This document shows positions 23,986 through 34,330 of a DNA stretch of 64,000 nucleotides, one piece after another. This DNA is from Malachius bipustulatus. Lineage: Eukaryota > Arthropoda > Insecta > Coleoptera > Melyridae. Location: positions 24,093,162 to 24,157,161 of the forward strand of contig OU342637.1 in the NCBI GenBank assembly GCA_910589415.1, written 5' to 3'. Each line of letters opens with the position of its first letter. Position 1 is the first letter of the stretch. The position numbers and the translations under genes were made by a program. The notes under the pieces are model-generated. The model had not been told where the DNA came from. It made no database searches and saw only the letters and a program-made list of their open reading frames with translations.

Positions 23986-25961
23986 TAGTGGAGAGGGTCT
24001 GTCAAAAAAAAAGGCTCCATCCGCCTTGGACTCGAGAATTTTTTTTTATTTTTTTTTTCATAAAGTTGAACCCCCTCTTCATTTTGGTGGCATTTTCAAA
24101 AATTTAATCGACGCCCTGGCGGAGAAATGTGCATGCGAAGACATCGGCAATGGGTTTTTTGCACATACCTCGCTTAATTCAACTCTGAGCATAGTAAATA
24201 TTCTGTTGAAAAATTAAGAGCTCTCAAAGACGCGTAATTTGATCTTTGACTGGTCCAAATCGGTCAAACGGTTCTCGAGATATCGCATTTTCAATTTTAA
24301 GGCCCTTTCTTCAGGGTTCCGCCGCGGTGCGAATACACCGCCGTCCGTGTTCGCGTGTTTTGCATGGAAAAAATCGGCTTAGGGACTTAATTTTTTTTTT
24401 TTCATCGACAGACAGCAGTGTCCTCAATGATGCCTGAAATTTTGAAGTCGCTATCTCGATTAGAGGGGGATGGGGAGGGGAAATCATAATTAAAATTCAA
24501 ATTGCTATAACTTTTGCTAATATTGGGGCCTCGGGCCCAACCAATGGGAGATGACACTTTGGAATGCCTACTTTAAATTTTTTTTTTTTTCGATTCCGCC
24601 AATATTGGCAAGATGCCCGCAGAAAAACCGATTTCCCTCCCCCCTTTTTTTTCTTAAAACTGGTTTTTTGCCATGAAAGAAGGGGGTGTGGGTAAAATTT
24701 TTTTCGTCATCAGACGGGAATTTTTTTTATCTTTGATTTGAGCCCCAGTAGACCTCGATCGGACCATTATTAAGGTCACAGGGTCACCAAACGCGTTTGG
24801 TCCTGTAGAATGGCAAGGATTAGGGTTAGCGGGTTCCGCTACCCGGCATTTTTTAGGCCTAGGTGTCCCCTTTCAAGATTTTCTTACCCCATGTCGGTAT
24901 CTCAATTAGGGCCTGCACGCGGACGTGATTAATCTAGCCGCGGAGCAGCGAGAGCCGGGGGCGGAGCCTAGCGCTCCCTCTCCTTTCTCTCTTCTCTCAC
25001 AGGCACACACGCTAGATTAATTGATTTACATATCACGTCCGCATGCAGGCCCTAATTGAGATAGCGACATTGTGTAAGAAAATCTTGAAAGGGGACACTT
25101 AGCCCTAAAAAATGCCGGGTAGCGGAACCCGCTAACCCTAATCCTTGTCATTCTACAGGACCAAACGCGTTTGGTGACCCTGTGACCTTAATAATGGTCC
25201 GATCGAGGTCTACTGGGGCTCAAATCAAAGATAAAAAAAATTCCCGTCTGATGACGAAAAAAATTTTACCACACCCCCTTCTTTCATGGCAAAAAACTAG
25301 TTTTAAGAAAAAAAAGGGGGGAGGGAAATCGGTTTTTCTGCGGGCATCTTGCCAATATTGGCGGAATCGAAAAAAAAAGAATACCATTTTAAAGTAGGCA
25401 TTCCAAAGTGTCATCTCCCATTGGTTGGGCCCGACGCCCCAATATTAGCGAAAGTTATAGCAATTTGAATTTTAATTATGATTTCCCCTCCCCATCCCCC
25501 TCTAATCCAGATAGCGACTTCAAAATTTCAAGCATCATTGAGGACACTGCTGTCTGTCGATGAAAAAAAAAAATTAAGTCCCTAAGTGGATTTTTTCCAT
25601 GCAAAACACGCGAACACGGACGGCGGTGTATTCGCACCGCGGCGGAACCCTGAAGAAAGGGCCTTAAAATTGAAAATGCGATATCTCGATTTTTTTTTTG
25701 TGATGGTTTGACCGATTTGGACCAGTCAAAGTTCAAATTACGCGTCTTCGAGAGCTCTTCATTTTTGACTATGCTCAGAGTTAAATTAAGCGAGTTATGT
25801 GCAAAAAACCCATTGCCGATGTCTTCGCATGCACATTTCTCCGTCAGGGTGTCGATTAAATTTTTGAAAATGTCACCAAAATGAAGCGGGGGTCCAACTT
25901 TATGAAAAAAAAAAAAAAATTCTCGAGTCCAAGGCGGTTCGAAAGTCAGACCCTCTCTACT
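23986..25961. mobile_element. 1,976-bp foldback transposon (family member 1)
   Basis: The element is almost entirely a palindrome. The left arm starts TAGTGGAGAGGGTCTG and the right ends CAGACCCTCTCTACT. The arms are roughly 950 bp each and pair throughout (for example the segments around 24120 and 25850), with a loop at about 24940-25010 holding a CT-rich run. It is flanked by AATT at 23982-23985 and 25962-25965. Removing the element and one AATT rejoins the interrupted mariner-like frame (S-Q-Q-L-G), so the ends and 4-bp duplication are well supported. Open frames in the arms are mirror images on the two strands and do not look like genes. No transposase is present, so it must be mobilised in trans. 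Confidence 0.9.
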
Positions 25962-26490
25962 AATTGGGTTTATTTACAGCTCATTATGGAACACTTAGAA
26001 TCGAGTCTTGCACTTTCATATGTATAAAACCCGGTTCCCGCAACAATTTATTGAAGGCTACTGACGATGCACATCGCAGAGGATACGTATAAGATGGGTG
26101 CTGTAATCACGAAAAGTCACTGTGTGGTGCGCATTATGGGCTGGAGGCGTCATTGGACCATATTTTCCGTAAACGATGAAGGTGTAACAGTTACTGTCAA
26201 GGCGTAGCGCTGTAGTCGTATTTTGACTTTTTTGCCTGCAATTGAAGATTTTTACTTGGATGATATGTGGTTCCAACAGGAGGGCCCCACAACAAAGACC
26301 AATTTTATTGCTCGAGAAGTTTCTAGAACGTCTAATATCACGTTTCGGCGACGTCAATTGACTGCCGAGATCATGGGATTTAATGCCATTTCACTTTTTT
26401 CTGTAGAGCTATGCGAAAAAACGTGTTTATGTGGACAATTTTGAAATCATCGAATCAATAGACTTGAAGACAAAAACAAATTATAAAAAA
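25962..26490 (+). pseudogene. mariner-like transposase remnant, C-terminal part
   Basis: This continues the transposase interrupted by the foldback element. It reads LG at the junction, ATDDAHRRG near 26057, GGVIGPYF near 26142, YLDDMWFQQEG near 26256-26286 (family W-F-Q-Q-D-G-A) and SRFGDVN near 26330. LPRSWDLMPFHFF then matches the family P-R-S-C-D-L-T-P-L-D-F-F, and K-R-V-Y-V-D lies near 26420. The second catalytic aspartate appears as glutamate (QQEG). Several frameshifts and stops occur, so the gene is dead. The family is Tc1/mariner (IS630 type) with a C-terminal D-L-x-P block; the exact lineage is undetermined. Confidence 0.75.
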
Positions 26491-27004
26491 CTTAATTTTA
26501 CATGTCTTTTCTTTACGTTTACTTTTCAAACCACAAATTGTAAACCCAGTTTAAGCCTGTAGGGCGCAAATTTTTTATAACAGGGAGTTGCGGGTGAACT
26601 TTTAATTTTTCTGATATGGTAGCTTGACACACCTACGGATTCTCAAGACACAAATTTCATATATTTGCTTGTGTTTTTCCTATGTCTCTAGTCGTCCCTA
26701 AATCGCTCAGATAGGGTCAGTGGACCTGGTCCCCGAATGATGATGTACGCTCAAGCGATCCTGTTTCAATTAGGTGATTTTGGATGCTACATTTTTAGTG
26801 TACACCGACCTTGTAACACCAACCTTGATCTTTATAATTATAATAATAATTTTTCACAATTGAATAAAAACTCAGTCTTTGTCATTATATCCAAATGTCT
26901 TACATGAAATTAAAACCTTATTAATATTGAAGAAACATCATTATGTTCCACCTTATGTCTGTTTAAAACTTAAGATGGCTGCTTTACCTTTCTCTTCTAT
27001 CTAT
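26491..27004. other. Noncoding spacer before the LTR element
   Basis: AT-rich sequence with no recognisable feature. The 3' end of the mariner-like copy was not located here. Confidence 0.5.
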
Positions 27005-27008
27005 GATG

Positions 27009-27264
27009 TATTAGGAACATTATTTATTCAGTTCAATAATAATTATACAATAACAATAATGACGAAGAAGTATATTATTAACATTCATATATTGACTCTA
27101 CGACGGTTATACAACCACTACTGACTTCTAGCTCCTTTTCCTGCCTTGTCCCATGTTACGCATCATGCGCAACATTCCTAATACCAACAGACCTTCCTGT
27201 TGGTGTTAACGCGTCTGCATTCCTTGCATTCCTGTCTGTATTCCGATCTGAGTGAATCCTAACA
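27009..27264 (-). repeat. LTR (3' LTR in minus orientation)
   Basis: 256 bp, identical by eye to 31704-31959. It contains a hairpin (ACCAACAG / CTGTTGGT at about 27192-27213). Terminal inverted ends TATTAGGA / TCCTAACA differ by one base from the usual TG...CA form on one side. Confidence 0.88.
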
Positions 27265-27569
27265 ACTCGTCCATCCTGACCAGGATTCGTCCTCGAATCC
27301 TACAATGGAAAGACCCAGGGTCCTCTAGAGTCTGGCAGGTGAATCCGCAGACTGGTTTGCAGAATGGCTGAAGCAAATACTCAATTAATTATACCAACCT
27401 CATCTGTTTCACTCAGTCATCTACTTCCCTTTCCATTCATCGTACTTCCATCAGAGGTCAAACTCGACGTTTCCCAGCTACCCTTGCAGCAAAATCGAAC
27501 GACACCCGCTCGAAATCACAGCCTCCTAGTTATCATAAAAGCAAACCCAATCATTTAAGCTCTGGTAGC

Positions 27570-28222
27570 AAACTCGGTTCAGCTCAGCTCGAAGTCGTCG
27601 GCTTATCAGCCAACCAAGCAGCAAACTCGGTCCAGCTCAGCTCGAAGTCGTCGGCTTATCAGCCAACCAAGCAGCAACTCGGTCCATCTCAGCTCGAAGT
27701 CGTCGGCTTATCAGCCAACCAAGCAGCAAACTCGGTCCAGCTCAGCTCGGAGTCGTCGGCTTATCAGCCAACCTAGCAGCAACTCGGTCCATCTCAGCTC
27801 GAAGTCGTCGGCTTATCAGCCAACCAAGCAGCAAACTCGGTCCAGCTCAGCTCGAAGTCGTCGGCTTATCAGCCAACCAAGCAGCAAACTCGGTCCAGCT
27901 CAGCTCGAAGTCGTCGGCTTATCAGCCAACCTAGCAGCAAACTCGGTCCATCTCAGCTCGAAGTCGTCGGCTTATCAGCCAACCAAGCAGCAAACTCGGT
28001 CCAGCTCAGCTCGAAGTCGTCGGCTTATCAGCCAACCTAGCAGCAACTCGGTCCAGCTCAGCTCGAAGTCGTCGGCTCATCAGCCAACCTAGCAGCAACT
28101 CGGTCCATCTCAGCTTGAAGTCGTCGGCTTATTAGCCAACCAAGCAGCAAACTCGGTCCAGCTCAGCTCGAAGTCGTCGGCTTATCAGCCAACCTAGCAG
28201 CAACTCGGTCCATCTCAGCTCG
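27570..28222. repeat. Minisatellite, ~13 copies of a 50-55-bp unit
   Basis: Thirteen CTCGGT starts are spaced about 49-55 bp apart. The unit includes CTCGGTCCAGCTCAGCTCG, AGTCGTCGGCTTATCAGCC and AACCAAGCAGCAA. Variation alternates between CCAGCTCAG and CCATCTCAG, hinting at a two-unit higher-order repeat. It lies inside the LTR element, close to its 3' LTR in the minus orientation. Confidence 0.95.
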
Positions 28223-28225
28223 ACG

Positions 28226-28740
28226 TTGTCAACTTCTCATTCCTCTCAGGCATTACATCTCCTCACGAGAATACCCTTCCTCTTTCCTCTCAGGCATTAC
28301 ATCTCCTCACCGAGAACACCCTTCCACTTTCCTCTCAGGCATTACATCTCCTTACCGAGAACACCCTTCCACTTTCCTCTCAGGCATTACATCTCCTCAC
28401 TGAGAACACCCTTCCACTTTCCTCTCAGGCATTACATCTCCTTACCGAGAACACCCTTCCACTTTCCTCTCAGGCATTACATCTCCTCACTGAGAACACC
28501 CTTCCACTTTCCTCTCAGGCATTACATCTCCTCACTGAGAACACCCTTCCACTTTCCTCTCAGGCATTACATCTCCTTACCGAGAACACCCTTCCACTTT
28601 CCTCTCAGGCATTACATCTCCTCACTGAGAACACCCTTCCTCTTTCCTCTCAGGCATTACATCTCCTTACCGAGAACACCCTTCCACTTTCCTCTCAGGC
28701 ATTACATCTCCTCACTGAGAACACCCTTCCACTTTCCTAA
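28226..28740. repeat. Minisatellite, ~11 copies of a 45-bp unit
   Basis: The unit contains CTCTCAGGCATTACATCTCC and GAGAACACCCTTCCACTTTC. It is unrelated to the adjoining 53-bp array. The period is divisible by three and the unit lacks stops in one frame, so a 175-codon plus-strand frame with LRHYISSLRTPFHFP repeats appears. I regard it as an artefact of the repeat, not a protein gene. Confidence 0.95.
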
Positions 28741-31703
28741 AGAGAACACTTAAGTGTCTTTAACTGTCTTATTCCTCCTAAAGCTTGCCTAAGCTTGTCA
28801 TTACCTAACGCTAAGCATTCTTGGCCTTCTTGCTAGCCTCTAGTGCTTTGACAGCACCCTGCTGAAGACACGTAAATCACTACTCTACTCAAGACATCTT
28901 GATCATTAGCCGTTGATTCTAGCCTTGCCAAAGTTTCCGCGCCAAGACACGCTATGGTCAACAGTACCCACCATGGTCCTCCCGATCTCAAGTTCGTTCG
29001 TGGGCGGTCGGCAGAATCCCCTCGATCCTTCACGCCCGGAACACAAAGTCAGGCCACACTTGCCTCCACTCTGACCTACACATGCAAACTACACAGGCAT
29101 CAATTATTGTCTTCTAGCCGCTCTCAGGCCACAGACCTTCTCTCAGGGACTCGAACTTATGCACAGGCCACACAGGCCCACTCGTCACACAGACCAGGCC
29201 ACACAGGCCTCCCAGAACTCTACGATCAACGCTCAACTCTACTTCAACGTTTCAGCAATTTAGACATCTTCAGTACTCATTAACCTTTGTCTCTTAAGTG
29301 CCTATTATGATTCTCTCTTTTACTACGTGAACTCTATGCGTGACTATACGTTAACTCTATGCGGATTAATGATTTATGCGTGATGCTTCATCATTCAATT
29401 TCTTTCTCTAACTCTAAATAAATCTCTTGCGAGTTCCTTTAATTATTCAGTAAGGCTCATAAAATAATTATAATCTTTATCATGTACCTACTTAACAATC
29501 TTTCTTCCTTAACTCTTTTTGCTTATCCTAACTCTACTCATCTTAGGAATAGGACATTTAGTGAGTACATCAGCTCACCTGTTATCTGTATTATAAGAGC
29601 ACCAGAATACACCAAACTAAAAGTACTAAAAGAACTTAAAAGTAAACCTTTGTCTGGATATTTCGTTTACTTCACGCAGCGGACGTTGGCTCTTCAGTGC
29701 GTCGGATGCTTTATGCTAATTAAGTCGACCTTGATTGCGTATGATATTTATTTTACTGATATTTTGTACATCGATACCAAATATGTAATAATGAAAGAGA
29801 TTGAATCTGCTTACGTTCTTTTACAATTCTAACATAGTAGTCAAACCATTACATCCCTCACTAATCTTATCATGAAGAAATATTACCTTCACTACTTCTC
29901 AGTACCTAAGTATTTTAATTACATTCGTCTTCATCACTTGGCAAAATCATTAGGAGGCCTCCATTGTTTACATTATAATTAATCAATAGTTCACACATTA
30001 ATCACAAAATTAAAATATGTAATTGCATAAAACCCCCTTTTCAAATCTGATTTTATTTCAACGAAAAAGCTATAGGTACTTATAGTATAATTTTTCAATA
30101 TAATATTTTTTTTTTATGTATAGGTACGTACTTTATTAAACTGTCAATTCACGGGGCGCGTTGTAATTTACCACCTTTAATCATAAGTTTCCTGGGAAAA
30201 TTTTATTGACATGTAAATTGACACTCGGGCATTCGCATCCCTACACATTATTTCTAAACCAACTATTAAATATTAATAATTTATGATATCCAATATTCCG
30301 TGAACACTCTTTTATGCTGTGCGGGTAGAAAACTCACTGACTGAAGAAGAGAAATTTAATCTTGCGCCTTGCGCGCCAACAGCGTGTTCAGAACTTCAGA
30401 GTACCTACATCAAACAGAATCGGATAGAAAATGAGAGACTTTTAAAAGAGATAAACTATTTAAAATTCACGGCCTCTTGTTAGTGGCTATTTTCCTCTCT
30501 CTCACTTACATGTGCACTAGGTTTACATTATTAGGTACTTACCTATTTAAACAAAGTATTAAGTCGATTCTATATACCTAATAAGACGAACGTCGAATGT
30601 ACATATTTCAGTAATATCGCCTTAACTTCATAGCAATAATTGAATAATTGAATTCACTTAACTTCATAGCGATAATTCTCAAATAAGTCGACGAATGTAC
30701 TTAATATCTACTTTTATTAGTTTGATCTTCGTCACGTAAATTCGAGGTATACTTCACACAATTTAGGTTAGGTAAATTAGATTACATAGGTAGTATACCT
30801 AAATCAAGTCGAATCGACGCAAATTAACCCCAAAATGCTACTTGGGTTCAATTCCATTTCAGCTTACTTCATGCCTTATACCAGCTTAATTCATGCCTTA
30901 TATTCATGCTTCATGCTTATTTTGCTTTACTTCTACCTATCGAATTCAAAATATGTAAGTCCATTTGGACTTTGGAGAGCTCCCCAACTTTAGTCATGCT
31001 TTTCATCTACTCATAATTATCTATCATGCATCTCTCAACTCACTAGCTAAAATAGCTGCTTACCTTTAGGAATAATCTCAGAATAATCTTCATTACTTAT
31101 CCTTACTTATCACAACTCTACTCAACATGGCAATAGCTGCTTACCTTTGGGAATAACCTTGAAATAATCTTTATAACTTATCTCCTCCAAACTCTACTTA
31201 TTAATAAAATTTATTGCAGTGCCATCAACTTCGAACGTCGCAAACTTTAATTTTGGTTAATTTTTGTATGCTGTTTCTCATAACATACCACTGCTTCACC
31301 CCCTTATAATTTTTCCTTAGAAAACCTGTAATATGCTTCCTCATTTACATACTTGATCTACTTTACTTACCGACACCAGTCGGATATCAATCCAATAATA
31401 CGTTAACACTTCATACTCAGTGTTTTCTTGCAAGTTTTCTTGAGCTTCCGTTTTCCTTTAATTTACTAAATTCAGCTTCACTTAAAGGTTAAGTACCTAG
31501 GTAGGTAGCACATAATACCAACGCGAGGCCCGCGCCGGGGAAACTCGCGCTGCGACTCAGACACTTGAGTACCGGACAACAGCACCAACACTACCCGATG
31601 TTAAAATTTATTTCATCGGAAATTCGCTAAAAACTTAAATTTTTGGTTTCACCTCACTTTCACCAAGAAAAGGCATTTTTGTGGCTATCCCACCGCTGTC
31701 AAA
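28741..31703. other. Internal region of the LTR element, no coding recognised
   Basis: The first part (to about 29290) is GC-balanced. The rest is very AT-rich with short imperfect duplications, for example two copies of AATAGCTGCTTACCTTTRGG near 31052 and 31133 and of CTTAACTTCATAGCRATAAT near 30624 and 30660. Open frames (29482-29832 plus; 28833-29033 minus) match no retroviral protein. Confidence 0.55.
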
Positions 31704-31959
31704 TATTAGGAACATTATTTATTCAGTTCAATAATAATTATACAATAACAATAATGACGAAGAAGTATATTATTAACATTCATATATTGACTCTACGACG
31801 GTTATACAACCACTACTGACTTCTAGCTCCTTTTCCTGCCTTGTCCCATGTTACGCATCATGCGCAACATTCCTAATACCAACAGACCTTCCTGTTGGTG
31901 TTAACGCGTCTGCATTCCTTGCATTCCTGTCTGTATTCCGATCTGAGTGAATCCTAACA
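31704..31959 (-). repeat. LTR (5' LTR in minus orientation)
   Basis: 256-bp copy identical by eye to 27009-27264. The target copy GATG follows at 31960-31963. Confidence 0.88.
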
Positions 31960-33141
31960 GATGATCATTAGTAATTTCATTCCCAAGAGTACTGCAGTTC
32001 CTGAATGCAACTATAACAAATGAGATGTTCTATCACGATTCGAGTGCCTTTAAAGGCTCTTCGAATGGGGTAGTAAATACATAATAATTGTAGAAGCAAT
32101 TCACTTACGAATAACACGTACTAAACGTTAATTGGATGCTCGTTAGAACTATTGTGGAATGGGTTTGATGCAGTCTTTTATGTGGGTGTGCACAAATAAT
32201 AATTATACATGGATGAATAGCACGGTTCGGAAAGCATAATCATTTAGGTAATTGTAATGGTGATTGGTGATGACGGGAACAAAAATTAATGTGCGTTAAA
32301 TTTTTCCTTTGCACGTTTAATGAATTGGTGTTTCGCCCACCCTCAAAAATTATACAAAATCCGGTTAATTGCGAAATGATTGTATCACTTATTTGTATCG
32401 AATTGATCGTTGTATGTATGAATCTAAAGGTTCTTTTGATGTTGTCTGTTCATTAGGCGGAGGAATAATTATGGATGTATGCGTAACAGAGTGACGCTTT
32501 TATCGAATTGATGTCGAGTCCACTCTGCAGCATCCAGGAGCAAGTGAAATATAAATGAGAACAATTGAAACAAACAATTAAGCTCTAATGAGTTTATCGC
32601 CGTGCTGTGCAAAATGACGTTTAATCTGATGAAAGTATGTGTGTGTGTGTCGTATTCACCATTCTCGCCAAAGGGAAACGTCATGTCGGGAGCGGCTTTG
32701 TCGTGCAGATTTCCACGCTGAAGTTGATTGCTTTTGGTCTCGCTTCCGGCGATGCTCGCTGTTGTTCAACTCGTCCTCTTCGAGATAATTATTTGCCTCT
32801 TATTATCACACGGCTTTTATCCGCTGGCATAATTAGAAAATGGGTATTCATCATCTCGATGTAAATTCCCTGTATCATCTTTAGACAGTTATCGTGTTTT
32901 TCTTGTTTTAATTATAATTCCCTTAATAATTTTGCAAATTTTGTTTATGTTTCACTAATATTATGCCTTTTACCTTGTTTGTTAGTATGCGCTATCTTTA
33001 CTGGGATTAGTAGCAAGCTCTTCATGAGCCAGAATTTTCAAACCCGAGAAAAAAAAAACTTATATTAATTCTAGACCTATACTGCCGCATGTTGTATTAC
33101 AATTTTGTACGTTATTACAGCGATTATGAAGCACGCCATCA
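31960..33141. other. Unique-looking noncoding DNA
   Basis: No repeat or coding similarity. Sequence complexity is fairly high at 32050-32870, with several TAATTA and CATTAA cores and a short GT run near 32637. It could hold regulatory DNA, but nothing specific can be claimed. Confidence 0.45.
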
Positions 33142-33160
33142 GGGCGCCATGGTGGCGCCC
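33142..33160. repeat. GC-rich 19-bp perfect palindrome
   Basis: GGGCGCCATGGTGGCGCCC: eight-base arms around TGG, in AT-rich surroundings, immediately beside the (TTTA)n end of the LINE remnant. Confidence 0.85.
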
Positions 33161-33542
33161 CGATTTATTTATTAATTTATTTATTTAGATGCACCATCAT
33201 ACAGCCAAGAAGCCAAATAAAGATGGGAAAAAGTTCACATATAAGCCTCTATAATTCACTAAATATTAACAATACAAGGAAACAAAAATAATAACAGAAT
33301 AGAAGAAAAGTAAAACAGTTATTCCTTTATTAAGTGCAGAATGTCATGGACAGTAATTTACAATAGACAATAAGTGTTGTAGACTAATTTGTAGAGGCAC
33401 AAGGAAACACCGTATTTCTACAACTATTTTATTCAACTCTAACATCGTAACACTTCGTAATTTAAAATTATTAGAATACAACCCGGAGCGTTTCCATTCC
33501 CTCACTGCTCTCGCTCACGTTGGACACCGTCCGAGCTCGTTC

Positions 33543-33935
33543 GATGTCTCCCCTCCTCGGCTGCTTGCAGACGGTCGGTGGTTCCCCGTTGAAACTCACC
33601 GACAGACCACCGTACTGCCGGCAGTGCCGGCGGCGGAAGCAGCCAAGGACAGCTACCGTAGAGGTGGGATGCTCGTCCGATGTCTCCCCTCCACGGCTGC
33701 TTGCAGACGGTCGGTGGTTCCCCGTTGAAACTCACCGACAGACCACCGTACTGCCGGCAGTGCCGGCGGCGGAAGCAGCCAAGGACAGCTACCGTAGAGG
33801 TGGTGCTCGTCCGATGTCTCCCCTCCACGGCTGCTTGCAGACGGTCGGTGGTTCCCTGTTGAAATTCACCGACAGACCACCGTACTGCCGGCGGCCGGCG
33901 GCGGAAGCAGCCAAGGACAGCTACCGTAGAGGTGG
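33543..33935. repeat. Three tandem copies of a ~135-bp GC-rich unit
   Basis: Units start at 33543, 33679 and 33813 with GATGTCTCCCCTC. Each carries GCTTGCAGACGGTCGGTGG, CACCGACAGACCACCGTAC and GGAAGCAGCCAAGGACAGC. Units are about 95% alike, except that the third loses part of GCAGTGCCGGC. GC content far exceeds the flanks. Open frames on both strands here follow from lack of stops in the unit. Confidence 0.93.
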
Positions 33936-34021
33936 TCCCATATAAGCTAATAAGATGACAATGAATTAAGAACTCTACAATTTTTTTTTATTTGACTAAA
34001 TATATCCAGAGTGCCTTGAAT

Positions 34022-34237
34022 TCAGGCGTAGTTACTGAAAACTTGGTGAAGGGGAGAACTAATCAAAGCACGAGTCCGCGGAATGGGCAACAAAAATGTG
34101 TTGGGGTCCAAGTCTATATAATTTTCTACTATAGTAGGTATTTTAAATGTTAACCCAGACAGTAAATTAGGGCAATCGACACTGCTATTTACTAGTTTCA
34201 ACAGAAATATGAAAGCTAGAATGTGACGTCGCCCGTC
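34022..34237 (-). pseudogene. LINE ORF2 C-terminal fragment
   Basis: The minus-strand frame reads GRRHILAFIFLLKLVNSSVD, then CPNLLSGLTFKIP, then PRTRALISSPLHQVFSNYA and a stop. This matches the conserved post-RT segment of Jockey/CR1-like LINEs (R-R...F-L-x-K-L-x-N-x-x-x-D-C-x-x-L-L...P...R-T...S-P-L...x-N). About 71 residues remain open, and upstream the frame is broken. Confidence 0.65.
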
Positions 34238-34330
34238 CAGATGATTTGACCAAATCTCTCAAGCAATAAATTTTCCTGATATATTTTTAGGTTGATATAA
34301 TTGACTGGGAGAAAAAAATCTTGGCCATAA

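Larger units (their letters stand above)
27009..31959 (-). mobile_element. 4,951-bp non-autonomous LTR retrotransposon
   Basis: Two 256-bp direct repeats, identical by eye, bound the element, with GATG on both outer sides (27005-27008 and 31960-31963). Read on the minus strand, each LTR starts TGTTAGGATTC and ends TTCCTAATA, with AATAAA about 20 bp before the end, which favours minus-strand orientation. In that orientation the base after the 5' LTR starts TTTGACAGCGGTGGGAT, a plausible tRNA primer site. I find no gag, protease, RT or integrase inside, so it must depend on another element (LARD-like). The lack of LTR divergence implies a recent insertion. Confidence 0.85.
33163..34330 (-). mobile_element. 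Decayed LINE 3' end, minus strand
   Basis: Read on the minus strand, a post-RT coding remnant (34022-34237) is followed by a 3' region with a GC-rich triple repeat and then an AT-rich part. It ends in a tail of TAAATAAAT units (33163-33188 on the plus strand as TTTA repeats). Order and orientation fit a 5'-truncated non-LTR retrotransposon of the Jockey/R1/CR1-like group. No target duplication was established. Confidence 0.62.

Noticed and set aside
24246..25736. Matching protein-like frames (RDIAFSILRPFLQGSAAV) on opposite strands
   Set aside because: They are the two arms of one palindrome read in opposite directions, not two genes; no family similarity.
27285..27310. TTCGTCCTCGAATCCTAC as part of a tRNA gene
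   Set aside because: Only a T-arm-like fragment; no acceptor or anticodon stem can be built around it.
27009..28740. Possible CRISPR array in the repeat region
   Set aside because: Units are contiguous tandem repeats without unique spacers, and the genome is eukaryotic.
28226..28753. 175-codon frame with a 15-residue repeat (LRHYISSLRTPFHFP)
   Set aside because: It is a 45-bp minisatellite whose period is divisible by three; no start context, domain or flanking coding signal, and it lies in a non-autonomous LTR element.
33502..33945. Opposed 108- and 141-codon frames
   Set aside because: Both arise from three copies of a GC-rich stop-poor 135-bp unit; the repeats explain them fully.
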